A stretch of DNA of 64,000 nucleotides from CAIWHR01 sp963786625 (GCA_963786625.1 CAWAZS010000003.1:62001-126000); one strand, 5' to 3'. Positions 45,648 to 57,042 are shown, counted from the first letter of the stretch. Translations and numbers: made by a program. The notes: generated from the letters alone by a model not told the origin.

Positions 45648-46572
45648 AGAGCAGGTCGGCAGTCAGGTTGAAGACGATCACGAGGCAGGAGAACACGAAA
45701 GTCACGGCCATGATCACCGGCGTGTCGTTGCGCAGGATGGCGTCGATCAGCAGCGACCCGATGCCCGGGATGCGGAAGATCTGCTCGGTGACGATGGCGC
45801 CGCCGAAGACGGCCGGCATCTGCAGCGCCACCAGCGTGACGACCGGGATCAGGGCGTTGCGCACCACGTGCTTCAGCAGTATCGCGCGCTCCGCCAGCCC
45901 CTTGCTGCGCGCGGTCGTCACGTAATCGAGGCGGATGACGTCCAGCACCGCGGAGCGCACGTAGCGCGTCCAGCTCGCGCCCTGGAACAGTCCCAGGACG
46001 AATACCGGCATCAGCGCCTGCCGGATGTGCTCCCACCACCATTGCCAGCCGGTCGCGCTGATGTCGGCGCGAAACACGAAGGGCAGCCAGTCGAGCTTGA
46101 TCGAGAACAGCAGGATCAGCAGGATGCCGGTGAAGAAGGTCGGCAGCGAGAAGCCGACGAAGGCGAGCGTGCTGGCGACGCGATCGAACCACGAGTAGGG
46201 CCGCGCCGCCGAGAGGATGCCCACCGGCAGCGCGATCGCGAGCGCCAGCACCTGCGAGGCGCCGATCACCGCGAGCGTCACCGGCACGCGCTGCAGGATC
46301 AGCGTGTCGACGTCGACGCGGCTGACGAACGAGAAGCCCCAGTCGCCCCGCAGCATCGCGGCGAGCCACCGGAAGTAGCGCTGCCAGACGGGATCGTCCA
46401 GGCCGAAGCTCTTGCGCAGCTGCTCGCGCACCTCGGCGGGCACGTTCGGGTTGAGCGCGAGCTCGCCGAACGGATCGCCGGGCGCCAGCGCGAGCACTGT
46501 GAACAGCACCACGCTGATGCCCAGCAGGCTGGGCACGGCGATCAGCAGGCGCCGCAGGATGTAGGAGCCCAC
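45613..46572 (-). CDS. Dipeptide/oligopeptide ABC transporter permease, DppB/OppB type
   Basis: A 319-residue permease with the usual N-terminus (YILRRLLIAVPSLLGISVVLF) and family pieces LDDPVWQRYFRWLAAMLRGD near residue 78, YVTTARSKGLAERAILLKHV (EAA loop) near 212 and GIGSLLIDAILRNDTPVIM near 262. It lies 26 bases after the binding-protein gene and overlaps the DppC start. Confidence 0.92.
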   Translation of the reverse strand: MGSYILRRLLIAVPSLLGISVVLFTVLALAPGDPFGELALNPNVPAEVREQLRKSFGLDDPVWQRYFRWLAAMLRGDWGFSFVSRVDVDTLILQRVPVTLAVIGASQVLALAIALPVGILSAARPYSWFDRVASTLAFVGFSLPTFFTGILLILLFSIKLDWLPFVFRADISATGWQWWWEHIRQALMPVFVLGLFQGASWTRYVRSAVLDVIRLDYVTTARSKGLAERAILLKHVVRNALIPVVTLVALQMPAVFGGAIVTEQIFRIPGIGSLLIDAILRNDTPVIMAVTFVFSCLVIVFNLTADLLYGWLDPRISYR

Positions 46573-46598
46573 GGCCTATGCGCCCGGTTCCGGCGCGG

Positions 46599-48393
46599 TC
46601 AGGCGTCGCGGTGGTACCAGTTGTGCAGACCCGAGAAGTCGAGGTCCCAGCCCGTCAACGGCGCCTCGAGCCTCAGCGACGCTCCGCGCACGCGCGGACG
46701 CGAGATCAGCGGGACGATGTGGCCGTCGCCGACCACGAGGTCGTTCAGCTTGATGAAGAGCGCCGCGCGCTTGACCGGGTCCAGCTCGGTCTCCGCCGCG
46801 GCATAGGTCCGGTCGTACTCCTCGTTGCGCCAGCGCAGGATGTTGCGCCCCGACCACTTGTTGGCCTTGGTCGACACTTCGCGCGTGAGGTACTGGTCCA
46901 TGAAGCGCTCGGGGTCGGGCTGCGTCATCGTCGTCGTGTACATCTGCATGTCGCACCAGAACTTCTGGTAGGTGTCGGGGTTGGCCACGTCCGACGAGAA
47001 GAAGACCGACGCCGTCACCGACTTGAGCTCCAGGTCGATGCCGGCCTTCTGGCAGCCCTGCTTGAGGATCGCCTGCTCCTTCTGCCGCGACGCGTTGATC
47101 GACGTCTGGTAGACGAACTTGAGCTTCTTGCCGTCCTTCTCGCGGATGCCGTCGGCGCCCCGCTTCCAGCCGGCCGCGTCGAGGATCTGGTTGGCCTTGT
47201 CGACGTTGAATTCGTACTTCGTGTTCGGCGAGCGGAACTTGGCGGGATTGTTCAGGAAGTTGCTCGTCGCCACACCCGTGCGGCCGTAGATGAAGTCCTG
47301 CATGCCCTTGCGGTCGGCCAGCAGCGCCATCGCCTGGCGCACCTGCGGGTCGCTGAAGGCGAAGTGCTTCGACTTGACGCTCGAGCGCTCGCCGTCGACC
47401 TCGTTCCAGGGGTCGGTGACGCTCAACTGGACGAATTCGATGTCGCCGCTGGGCACGACGTGGGCACGCCCCTTGCCGCCGGCCTCCATGCGCTTCAGCA
47501 CCTCGTCCTCGACCTGGAGGTTCCAGGCGTAGTCGTATTCGCCGGTCTGCAAGCACGGCGCGCGCCGCCGAGGTGGCGTCGCCGCCGCCCTTCATCTCGA
47601 TCGCGTCGAAGAAGGGGCGGTTGGGCATGTGGTAATTCGGATTGAGCTCGCCGCGCACCATGTCGCCCGGCTTGAAGTCGACGAACTTGTAGGGGCCGGT
47701 GCCCACGGGCTTGAGGTTGGTCGGCGCCTCGCGCGACTTGGCGCCGATGTAGGGCGCGAACAGGTGCTTCGGAATGATCATGCCCTCGGCCGCGCAGAAC
47801 GCCGTGGCCCAGAACGGCGTGGGCTTGGGAAAGGTCACCCGGATCGTGTGCGAGTCGATCTTGTCGACCTTGACGTCCTTGAAGACGCCGGAGGTCACGG
47901 CGGCGGTCGCCGGATCCTTGGCGTACTCCCAGGTGAAGACGCAGTCGTCGGCGGTGAACGGCTGCCCGTCGTGCCAGGTCACGCCCCGCTTGAGCTTCCA
48001 GGTGACGCTCCTGCCGTCGGCCGCCACGCCGCCGTTCTCCCGCGTGGGCACCTCGGCGGCGAGGATGGGCACGAGGTTGCCGTCGTTGTCCCAGCTGCCG
48101 AGCGGCTCGTAGAAGATGCGCGAGCCCTCCTGGTCCTTGGTGCCGTTGGCGAAGTGCGGTTGCAGCAGCGTCGCGCCCTGCCACCACAGCGCCCTGAGCG
48201 TGCCGCCGCCGCCGCGCTTGGTGGGCTTGTAGGCCGACGGCGTCTGCGCCTGCGCGACGCCGGCGTGCATCAGCAGCATCGAGGCCATCGGCGCGGAGAG
48301 ACCGAGGCCGACCAACTGCAGGATGAACGCGCGACGCGGCAAGCGGCCTTCGCGGACGTCTTCGATCAGATGACGCAGGTCCTGTTCGTGCAT
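46599..48393 (-). pseudogene. Peptide-type ABC transporter substrate-binding protein (family 5), one frame break
   Basis: A periplasmic family 5 solute-binding protein of about 597 residues. The ATG at 48391-48393 follows AGGAGGAA. A twin-Arg-like LPRRAFILQLVGLGLSAPM lies near the N-terminus, inside an export signal of about 50 residues. Then come GTLRALWWQGATLLQPHF, RGVTWHDGQPFTADDCVFTW and KPVGTGPYKFVDFKPGD. After SAARAVL the frame is lost; removing one of the two A bases at 47551-47552 (plus strand) restores LQTGEYDYAWNLQVEDEVL. The rest, including FAFSDPQVRQAMALLADRKG, is intact to the stop. One +1 break in a short run suggests sequence error. It is the first gene of the dppBCDF-like set. 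Confidence 0.88.
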
Positions 48394-48565
48394 GGCGTTC
48401 CTCCTGGTGTGGTGTGGATCCGGCGGGACATTGTGCACCAGCCGGCACGCCGATGCTAACGGCCTGCCGGCGCCGCCGGGCGGCACCCGTCGGCCGGTTC
48501 GCCGCGGCGCCGCAGGGTGGCCGCGCGCTCGCTGCAGCGCAGCGCCGGCTGCGCCTGCTGCGCGC

Positions 48566-49539
48566 TCAGATCGGCCGCCGGCTCGGCCGCGCGAGGTAGA
48601 ACCACTCGTGCCCCGGCAGCGCGGCGTGGTCCGGGAAGACGATGTAGCCGGGCTCGGGCGCGCGCACCTCGCTGCCGTCGGCGCGCAGCGCGATGACCTC
48701 GCCCGCGGCCAGCGGGTCGAAGCTGGTCCAGGTCTTGACGAAGCGGTCGCCCTCGGCGTGGCGGTCGATCACCGTCGCGAGCGTCAGGCACTCGATCGGC
48801 CCCTGCGGGGGCGCGAGCGGCAGCTCGGCAATGCCCAGCAGCGCGAGCGTCTGCCGGATCGCCGTGGAGCGCGACCTCGGGGCCGGCCGGATCGTCGAGC
48901 TGACCGCATTCGAGCGTGACCCCGTAGCCGCCGACCGAGCGCATGTACTCGGTCGTGCCGATCCCGTAGGCCGGGTCCTCGTTCACCGCGCCGGGCGTGA
49001 GGTTGAGCTGGCGGCGCCGCGCCACGCCGGCCGCGTAGGCGTCCATCCAGCCGTCGACGACGCGACGCGACGCCGAGGTGCGCGCACAGGCGGGCCTCGG
49101 CCTCGGCGTGGGCGAAGGGCTCGAGCGTGCCGTCGTTGTCGGCGGGTCCGCGCAGCACGAACGGCCGGCCCGGACTGCGGAAGCCGTGCAGGTCGAGCAG
49201 CACGTCGTGCTCGGCCAGCAGCGGGCAGAGCACGTTGGCGATGCGGTCCTCGTTGTCCTGCGGGCTCGGGTTGGGCAGCAGGCGCCGGTTGAGGTTGCGC
49301 TCGCCGAAGCGCTCGCCCCTGGCGTAGGCGAGCGGGTTGGCCACCGGCACGAAGGTCACCGTGCCGCGCACGATCGCCACCTCGCCGCGCTCGATCCCGG
49401 CCAGCGCGCGCTCGATGCCGCGCGGGCCCGCCGTCTCGTTGCCGTGCACGGCGCCGGTGACGATGAGCCGCGGGCCGGGCGCGAGCGCGCTGAAGCGATG
49501 GATGCGCAGGTGCTGCGTGGCATGGGCCGTTGCGTTCAC
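48566..49539 (-). pseudogene. Succinylglutamate desuccinylase / aspartoacylase (AstE/AspA, M14) family protein, two frame breaks
   Basis: A zinc carboxypeptidase-fold amidohydrolase of about 324 residues that would release a carboxylate from an N-acylated amino acid or similar. The start is GTG 49537-49539. Zinc ligands are visible in VTGAVHGNETAGPRG (His and Glu) near residue 30 and VLLDLHGFRSPG near 110. Near 49065 the frame moves (+1) into GWMDAYAAGVARRRQLN-type sequence with GYGVTLECGQLDDPAG, holding the catalytic glutamate; near 48870 it moves again into IDRHAEGDRFVKTWTSFDPL and the C-terminal domain. It lies 172 bases upstream of the peptide-binding protein on the same strand, so the importer may bring in its substrate. 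Confidence 0.78.
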
Positions 49540-49937
49540 TCGTCGTCCTCCCTTTGCGATCGCTGACGCACTGGCCGGGCGTGCCGGTTGCGCGATTGCG
49601 ACGGACTCTAGCAGGTTGCGGGCTCGCGCTTCCGTCCGTCCGCGTGGTGCCTGGTCGCGGGACCCGTCGCGTCCGGATTGGTCACCGACAGTCCGATCGA
49701 TACACGTTCGTCGATGACGACAGCGCGGTCGCGCTCGCGTGTAAGCGGAGTTGACGGCGATCCGGGTGATGTCGACGGAAACGCGATAGGCCCTTTGGCC
49801 TAGACCGAAAGTGCAATTCAGGGCGTAGAGCACCAATCCGTCCGCGCGACCTGTCGTTTCCTACAGGTGTGCGGGCATGCGAGCCGCCCTATCGTGCGAT
49901 CGCGCCAGATCGAAAAGAGTTCGAGCGCGCGTCGTCG
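49540..49937. other. Intergenic stretch between the AstE-like gene and the RHS locus
   Basis: About 400 bases with no gene that resembles a known family on either strand, no clear repeat and no strong terminator. It separates two divergent units and so should hold promoters for both. No convincing -35/-10 pair is visible. Confidence 0.4.
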
Positions 49938-52142
49938 ATGCAGGCCTGCTCCATGGAACGCACAACGCCTGCGACGCGCTTCGATCCGAAGATTGCCGGC
50001 GCGAAGCGTCTGCCGTGCCGCCAACGCACGGTCGGGGAGGAGACGTTGGGCCGCCTTTACACGAGCGCAGAGCCCGCGACGCCAGTGCCTGCGTGGTGTC
50101 ACCCGAACGCGGCGCTGCTGCGCGCGGCGTTCGTCCCGCGGCACGCACGCTCGCTGAAGTGCTGCCTTTTCGCTCTCGGCGTGGCCACGGTCACGGCGGT
50201 GCACGCGGCGTCGAACGTCGTCCGGTATACCTACGACGCGGTCGGCAACATCGTCGCGATCCAGCGCGTCAATACGGCGACAGTCAGCATTGCCGATTTC
50301 GCGCCGACATCGGGCGCGGCCGGAACCGCGGTGACGATCACGGGGACCGGCTTCTCCGCCGCGATGGCGAGCAATGTCGTTGCCTTCAACGGCGTCGCGG
50401 CCATCGTGACGGCGGCAACGGCATCGACGCTCGCCGTCACGGTGCCCGCCGGCGCGAGCACGGGCAGGATCACGGTCGCCGTCGGCAGCAGCACGGCGAC
50501 GAGCGCGCAGGACTTCGTCGTCGCGCCGCCTGGCGCGCCGACCATCACCGCCGTCGCGCCCGCGGCCGGCGGGATCGGCACGATGGTCACCGTCGCCGGG
50601 ACGAATTTCGATCCCGCAGCAGGCGCGACCAGCGTCAGGTTGAACCAGACGGCCGCGGCCATTTCCTCGATCGCGGCCACGCAGCTCGCATTCGCGGTTC
50701 CCGCTGCAACGGGCTCCGGACGCATCCGCGTGACGACAGGCGGAGGCAGCGCGGTCAGCACCGGCGATTTCGTCGTGCCGCCGGCGAACATTGCCGCAAC
50801 CGACATCATTGCGACGACGAGGCTCGTCGCGAACGGCGCCGCGCAAGGCATGAGCATTCTCGCCGCCAGCCGGTACGGATTGGCCCTGTTCGACGGCAGC
50901 GCCGGCGACTGGCTGAGCCTGCAGCTCGGCAGCTTCGCGATCAATCCCGCCGGAGGCGCGATCACCTACGCGGTCTACAAGCCGGACAACACGCAGCTTT
51001 CGAGCGGCACGCTGTCCGCGACGGCGCTCTCGATCCACTTGCCGCAATTGCCCGTCGGCGGAACCTATGCGGTGCTGCTCGGCGCCGGCCTTGCACAAGT
51101 CGCGCTGGACCTGCGGCTGGAGTCCAACCGACTCGTTCCCGCGGACGGGACGACGCTCGCCGTCGCGCGGAATGCCGGGCAGACCACGCGCGCGCTGATC
51201 GCCGCGGTGGCGGGCGAGCAGAAGGCGCTGACCATCTCCGGGATGACGATCGCGCCCGCCGGCACCGCCCTCGACTACACGATAGCGCTGCCGAATGGCA
51301 GCACGTTCCGCAGGGGCACCGCGTCCGGGCTGGGCAGCACGTCGTTGTTGCCGCCGTTCACGGCGACGGGCACACACACGGTCACGCTGGCGCCGAATGT
51401 GGCGGCGACGCAGAGCGCCTTCCAGATCGGGCTCGACGCCGGCATTCCATTGTCGCTCGATGCGGTGGCGCTTAATCTCGCCATCGCGAATCCGGGTGCG
51501 GGCGCGCGCATCAACTTCGCGGGGAAGGCCGGCGAAAATCTGGGCCTCGGAATCCGGCAATTGGCATTGAGTCCCACATCGGCGACCAGCGCGAACTTCG
51601 CCGTATACAGGCCGGATGCCACGCTGTTCACCGCGGGCCGGTGCAACACCGACGGGACCGAGTGCTCGGCGAATCTGACGAGCCTGCCTGTCACCGGAAG
51701 CTACAGCGTGATCGTGCAGCCGGTGAATGGCGCGACCGGCACGATGCGGATGTGGGTCTCGCACGACGTCACCGGGACATTGACGAACGGCGCGCCACTC
51801 GCCGTTTCCCTCGTGCGCCCCGGCCAGAACGGGCGGCTGTCCTTCTCGGGCGTTGCGGGCGCCACGCTCGCGATCCAGTTCCGCGCGCTCACGACGACGC
51901 CGTCGGGCCTGGGCATCCTGGCGCAGGTCAACAAGCCGGACGGTTCCCTGCTCGCGTATGCGCACCTGACCGGATCGGGGCAGACCCTCGTCGTGCCGCC
52001 GCTGCCGGTCACCGGGACGTACACGGTGCTCATCGAGCCGGAGCCCATGGGCAAGGTGGCCGTATCCGCGAAAGTGGAAGTGCTGCTCGACTCCGCAGTC
52101 GGGGCGACGCCGAGCGCGACGTTCACGCTCGGTGCGCGCTGA
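49938..52142 (+). CDS. Secreted IPT/TIG-domain protein at the head of the RHS locus
   Basis: A large secreted protein of about 734 residues. A hydrophobic signal (CCLFALGVATVTAVHAAS) lies near residue 80. It is followed directly by one RHS/YD-like unit (RYTYDAVGNIVAIQRV). Two IPT/TIG immunoglobulin-like domains follow: VSIADFAPTSGAAGTAVTIT near 115 and ITAVAPAAGGIGTMVTVAGT near 200. The C-terminal half has several beta-rich repeats resembling pre-peptidase C-terminal domains (PVGGTYAVLLGAG, PVTGSYSVIVQPV and PVTGTYTVLIEPE). The start is uncertain: ATG 49938 is used, but a TTG at 50046 behind GGGGAGGAG would bring the signal peptide closer to the N-terminus. It is 31 bases upstream of the RHS gene and likely part of the same system, perhaps as a surface or adhesion partner. 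Confidence 0.7.
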   Translation: MQACSMERTTPATRFDPKIAGAKRLPCRQRTVGEETLGRLYTSAEPATPVPAWCHPNAALLRAAFVPRHARSLKCCLFALGVATVTAVHAASNVVRYTYDAVGNIVAIQRVNTATVSIADFAPTSGAAGTAVTITGTGFSAAMASNVVAFNGVAAIVTAATASTLAVTVPAGASTGRITVAVGSSTATSAQDFVVAPPGAPTITAVAPAAGGIGTMVTVAGTNFDPAAGATSVRLNQTAAAISSIAATQLAFAVPAATGSGRIRVTTGGGSAVSTGDFVVPPANIAATDIIATTRLVANGAAQGMSILAASRYGLALFDGSAGDWLSLQLGSFAINPAGGAITYAVYKPDNTQLSSGTLSATALSIHLPQLPVGGTYAVLLGAGLAQVALDLRLESNRLVPADGTTLAVARNAGQTTRALIAAVAGEQKALTISGMTIAPAGTALDYTIALPNGSTFRRGTASGLGSTSLLPPFTATGTHTVTLAPNVAATQSAFQIGLDAGIPLSLDAVALNLAIANPGAGARINFAGKAGENLGLGIRQLALSPTSATSANFAVYRPDATLFTAGRCNTDGTECSANLTSLPVTGSYSVIVQPVNGATGTMRMWVSHDVTGTLTNGAPLAVSLVRPGQNGRLSFSGVAGATLAIQFRALTTTPSGLGILAQVNKPDGSLLAYAHLTGSGQTLVVPPLPVTGTYTVLIEPEPMGKVAVSAKVEVLLDSAVGATPSATFTLGAR

Positions 52143-52173
52143 CCGTCGATCGAACGCTTCGCAAGGGGACGTC

Positions 52174-55100
52174 ATGACAATGCAGGCTCTTCATCGCTGG
52201 GTGATCGCCCTGCAGGTTGGAATTGGAATGGGCCTCGCGGGTGCCGCTGGAGCCCAGCCGGTCGACACGCGATGCCTCGCGGACGGCGGCGACGCGCTGT
52301 GCACCGAACCGGTCGCGGTCGCATCGCCCCCCGATGCGCCCGTCGACGGCGACATGTGGCTATACAACGTTTGTGACGTGAGCGCATCGTTCCCGATGCG
52401 CGAGGCGGCCTGGTGCACGGCGCGCGGCGGTTGCGGCCGACCGATCTTCGAGGCCGATATCGTGCCGGTCGCCACGAAATTCGAGAGAATCGTCAACGAT
52501 GCGTGCGCCGTGAATGTCAACGACAGCGGGTGGGGCCAGACCCTCCCCGAGAACATGTTCTGCTGGAGCGGGACGCCGCTCGCGCAGAATCGCCAGTTGA
52601 TCCGGGACTTCCGGATCCTGAATTTCAGCGGCACGAAGACTGCGGGCGGGGGCTGCACACAGTCGTGGACCAACGTCGTGTACGCCGGACGGTGGCGCGC
52701 GCTCGCCTGCCCGGCGACGTACAGCACGCGCACCAAGGCGAACGGCGACCTGGAATGCTGGAAGCTGCCGGCACTTTTCTGCGCGGTTGGCAACCCCGTC
52801 AACCTCCTCGATGGCTGCAAGGTGCAGCGCGAGGTCGATTACCGGCCCCGGACGCCGGGGGCCGTCGAGCTCCAGAGGTATTACAACAGCGCTGGCTTCT
52901 TCCACCTGGACGCGGCACCGGAGAAGGCGACGGACGTCTGGCGCACGACGTGGGACCGGCGCGTCCTCGCTGCGCCGGCAGGCGGCAACATCCTCGCCTA
53001 TGCGCAGCGCCCCGACGGCTCGCTGCAGGTGTTCCTGCCGACCGGCCGGGAGCGGCACAACAGCCAGGGCGGCGCGTCGGCGCTGCTCGAGCGACTCGCC
53101 GATGGGGCTGGCGCGACGACGGGCTGGCGTCTGACGAGCGCGGACAAGGACGTCGAGCTCTACGATGCTGCCGGCCGTGTGCAGTCGATCACCCGGCGCA
53201 CCGGACAGGCCTATGCGCTCGCCTACGACGCGGGCGGGCGTCTCGCTACGGTCACCGACGCGTACGGCGGCGTGCTGATCTTCACCTACGATGCGTCGGG
53301 CCGCCTGAGCGGCTTCGTGGCCCCCGGCAACCGCACTTACGCTTACGGCTACGACGCGAAGGGAAGGTTGACGAGCGTGACCTACCCCGACGGTACGGTG
53401 CGCAGCTATCACTACGAAAACGCCAGTTTCCTGCATGCGCTGACCGGGATCACCGACGAGAACGGCCAGCGCTTCGCGACCTGGGATTACGACTCGACGG
53501 GACGCGCGATCTCGTCGCAGCACGCCGGCGGCGCCGAAGCCGTCACGCTGCTACCACGGATCGTTCTCCGCGACCGCCAACGAGGGCGTGACGAGTGCCA
53601 TCGACGCGTTCGCGACCAGCCGCAGCTTTTACTTCCAGGTCGCCGGCGGCATGCTGCGCGTGAAGCGCGTGACGCAACCCTGTCCGGGCTGCGCGGGCGA
53701 AAGCGCGTCGTACACCTACGACGCGAATGGCAATGTCGCGAGCTACCGTGATTTCAACGGCAACCAGACCAACTATCTCCACGACCTGACGCGCAATCTC
53801 GAGATCTCGCGCACCGAGGCGTATGGAACGGCGCTCGCGCGCACGATCACGACGCAATGGCACCCTGTCCACCGGCTGCCGACGAGGATCACCGCGCCGT
53901 CCGGAGTGGCCGGTGTCGACCTGGTGACGGACTTCGTCTACGACGCGCAGGGCAACGTGCTGGAGAAGACGATCACCGCGGGTAGCAGAACACGGCAGTG
54001 GAAGAGCACATACAGCCCGCTCGGCCAGCTGCTCACGACGGACGGTCCGCGCACCGATGTGACGGATGTCACGACCTACACGTACTACGCGCCGAGCGAT
54101 CCCTGCGGCGCGTGCCGCGGCAACGTGAAGACGGTGACGAACGCGCTGGGCCACGTCACGACCTTCGACGCCTACGACGCAGACGGTCAGCCCACGCGGA
54201 CCACCGATCCGAACGGCGTCGTGACGACGTACGCGTACGACCCGCGCGGACGCCTGCGGGCGCGGACCGTCGATGCCGGAAGTCCGGCGGCGGAGATCAC
54301 GTCCTTCGAGTACGACAGTGCAGGACAGCTCGTCCGGGCCACGCTGCCCGATGGCAGCTTTATCCGCTATCAGTACGACGCCGCGCACCGTTTGACGGAG
54401 ACCGTCGACAGCCTCGGCAACGTGATCCAGTACACGCTCGACGCATTGGGCAACCGGATCAGGGAAGATGTGTTCGATCCGGAGGACCGCCTGGTCAAGA
54501 CGCAACGGCGGATCCATGATGCGCTCGGACGCCTGTACAACGACATCGGCGCGGCGGGGCAGACAGTCGACCTACATGTACGACGGCAACGGCAACCTCC
54601 GGTCCAGTCGTCGATCCGCTGAATCGCAGCACGATTCGCTGACCTACGACGCGTTGAACCGACTGCTGACGTCGACGGATCCCGCCGGCGGCGTGACGCA
54701 GTACGGCTACGACGCGAAAGACCGCCTGGTGTCGGTGAAGGACCCGATCAATCTCACGACCGCCTACACCTACGACGGGCTCGGCAATCTGACGCAGCTC
54801 GCGAGCCCGGACACCGGAATTTCGACGTACGTGCCGGATGCCGCGGGCAACGTCGTCGGCTCGACCGATGCGCGCGGCATGGCGACGAGCCACGCGTACG
54901 ACGCGCTCGATCGGCAGACGCTCGACCGCGTTCGTCGGCGGCAGCGTTGCGCTCGAGTACGACAATGTGGCGATCGGCGGCACGTATGCGAGAGGCCGGC
55001 TCACCCGGATCACCGACCCGTCGGGCAGCACTTCCTACGTCTACGATGCGAAGGGCCGGGTGCTGAGCAAGCGGCAGACCGTGGGCGCGGACGCTTCGGC

Positions 55101-56543
55101 GAAGACCTTCACGGTGGGCTACCAGTACGCGCCGGTCGATTGACCGGGATCACCTATCCGTCAGGCCGCAGCGTGAGTTACGCTTTCGACGCGCAGGGGC
55201 GAATCAGTGGCGTGACGATGGCGGGCCAGACGGTACTGACCGGTGCGACGTATTTCCCGTTCGGACGCGTGCAGGGCTGGACCTGGGCCAACGGACAGAA
55301 GTACCAGCGCAGCTTCGATCTCGGACGGCCGGATCGCGACGCTGACCACGGGGCCGGACACGGCGACCTTTGCGAAAGGGGACACATCGTTCGGGTACGA
55401 CTCCCTGAATCGACTCACGACGGCGACGCTGCCCTCTGGGAGATACGTTGGCCTACACCTACGACGGCAACGGCAACCGCAAGCAGGAGACGCGCGGCAC
55501 CGCGGTGACCAGCTATGGCTACGGCGCCGCGTCGAACCGCTTGCAGTCGTTGTCCGGGGCGCAGACCAGGAGCTACACCTACGACGCGGCGGGCAACCTG
55601 ACGAGCAATGGCACGGTCACCATGACCTATGACGGCCGCGGACGGCTGACCCAGCTCAGCAGCGGCCACCGCTACGCGATCAACGGCGTCGGGCAGCGGG
55701 TGGCGAAGAGCGGACCCGGCGTGCCGACGGGCACCATCTATTTCGTCTACGACGAGCAGGGGCGGCTGATCGGCGAGTACGACGCCGACCGGCGCCGTGC
55801 AACAGGAACTGGTCTATCTCGCCGACACGCCGGTGGCGAGCGTGCGAACGGCGACGGGCGGTGGCGTCGACATCTACCCGATCTACGCCGATCATCTCGA
55901 CACGCCGCGCGTCATCGTCAACCAGGCCAACAAGAAGGTGTGGCAGTGGCTGACCGACACCTTCGGCACCAGGGCGGCGAACGAGGATCCGAACGGCACC
56001 GGAACGTTGTTTGCGTTCAAGCTGCGGTTCCCCGGCCAGTACTTCGACACGGAGACGGGGCTGCATTACAACTACTTCCGGGATTACGATCCGGGTGTGG
56101 GGAGGTACGTGCGAGAGTGATCCGATAGGGCTGAAGGGGGGCCTGAACACCTATTGTGTACGTTGCGAAGAACCGTTCGCAAAATTCGATGTCAATGGGT
56201 TTGACGAGACAATCTGGATGCCTGGGCCGGCAGGAAGTTAAGGGACGGACCGAGAATGGGAACTGGTGTGGTGGGAATTGGGGAGGTGGTTGGCCACCAT
56301 CCCTGCACGGTGGCAAAGATGGTCCCCACGATTCGGTTGATAGCCTTGACGAGTGTTGCATGAGACATGACAGATGCTGGACGCAATGTGAACAATTGCC
56401 AAGCACGGTCTCGCGTGAAGCCTGCATGGTCGGACGCTGCGATAGCCAATTTGTTCGGTGCCTAAGACCTCGGAGACACTGTGCAGCGTGGCAACGCCGG
56501 CCGCGGCCAGGCACCGAGTCGACTCTCAGTATTACCGAGATGA
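52174..56543 (+). pseudogene. RHS/YD-repeat polymorphic toxin with phospholipase A2-like C-terminal tip, many frame breaks
   Basis: Joined across frames this is one protein of about 1450 residues. ATG 52174 (AAGGGGA in front) opens a signal peptide ending GLAGAAGAQP. GNPVNLLDGCKVQREVDY near residue 210 marks the pre-RHS (DUF6531-like) domain. YD repeats follow from about 53200 (YDAGGRLATVTDAYGG, YTYDANGNVASYRDFNGNQT and others). The RHS core ends with YADHLDTPRVIVNQ, LRFPGQYFDTETGLHYNYFR and DPIGLKGGLNTY. The tip then carries NWCGGNWGGG and DECCMRHDRCW, matching the calcium loop and CCxxHDxC site of phospholipase A2, plus more cysteines. Breaks lie near 53570, 54570, 54930, 55140, 55320, 55450, 55790, 56115 and within the tip. 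The tip is clearly AT-richer than the core. Nearly all breaks are single-base insertions. Confidence 0.8.
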
Positions 56544-56625
56544 TGCAATCCGATACTTTCCGAACGGATTCGTCGATGGGAACAAGCGGTGAAGTCTCGC
56601 TGATCCGATTCGCTCGCAAGAATAT

Positions 56626-57042
56626 ATGCCCAATTGCCTTGTTCTGCTGCTGGTCTTCCTGGCAAGCACTTCCGGTGTCGCTGCTGCAGACCTACGTATC
56701 GACACGGCGGAGACGTTTCTTAGACTCGTCCACACGGGGCAACAAATGAGCGCCGAGGACTGGCTGACCATAGAAACGCGGTCATCGGAAGCGTTCATTG
56801 GATTCGGCGGACTTGATGCACTCGTGCGACAGAGCACTGCACGAGCTGAGCGTTACGGCGGACTGAAGGCCGTTCGGATTCTCAGCACTCGTACTGAAAG
56901 AGGCGAAATTTCAGTAGTGGCTGAAGTGCGATTCAATCGCGACCCTTCGGCAGCAGACGGTCCCGCCATGGCGACGCGTGAGCAAATGATCTGGGAGATG
57001 CGTGTGGTTCGCGAGGAAGGCAGATGGAAGTTGGCGTTGTAA
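56626..57042 (+). CDS. Putative periplasmic immunity protein for the RHS/PLA2-like toxin
   Basis: A 138-residue protein beginning at ATG 56626 with a clear signal peptide (CLVLLLVFLASTSGVAAADL). The mature part contains TAETFLRLVHTGQQMSAEDW, a central helix-like FGGLDALVRQSTARAERYGG, and a final strand region MRVVREEGRWKLAL. The layout (helices, then a curved sheet ending in an EGRWKL strand) suggests an NTF2-like fold, but I do not recognise a named family. Immediate position after an RHS toxin tip, export to the periplasm where a membrane-attacking lipase would act, and base composition like the tip all point to an immunity role. This is inference. Confidence 0.65.
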   Translation: MPNCLVLLLVFLASTSGVAAADLRIDTAETFLRLVHTGQQMSAEDWLTIETRSSEAFIGFGGLDALVRQSTARAERYGGLKAVRILSTRTERGEISVVAEVRFNRDPSAADGPAMATREQMIWEMRVVREEGRWKLAL

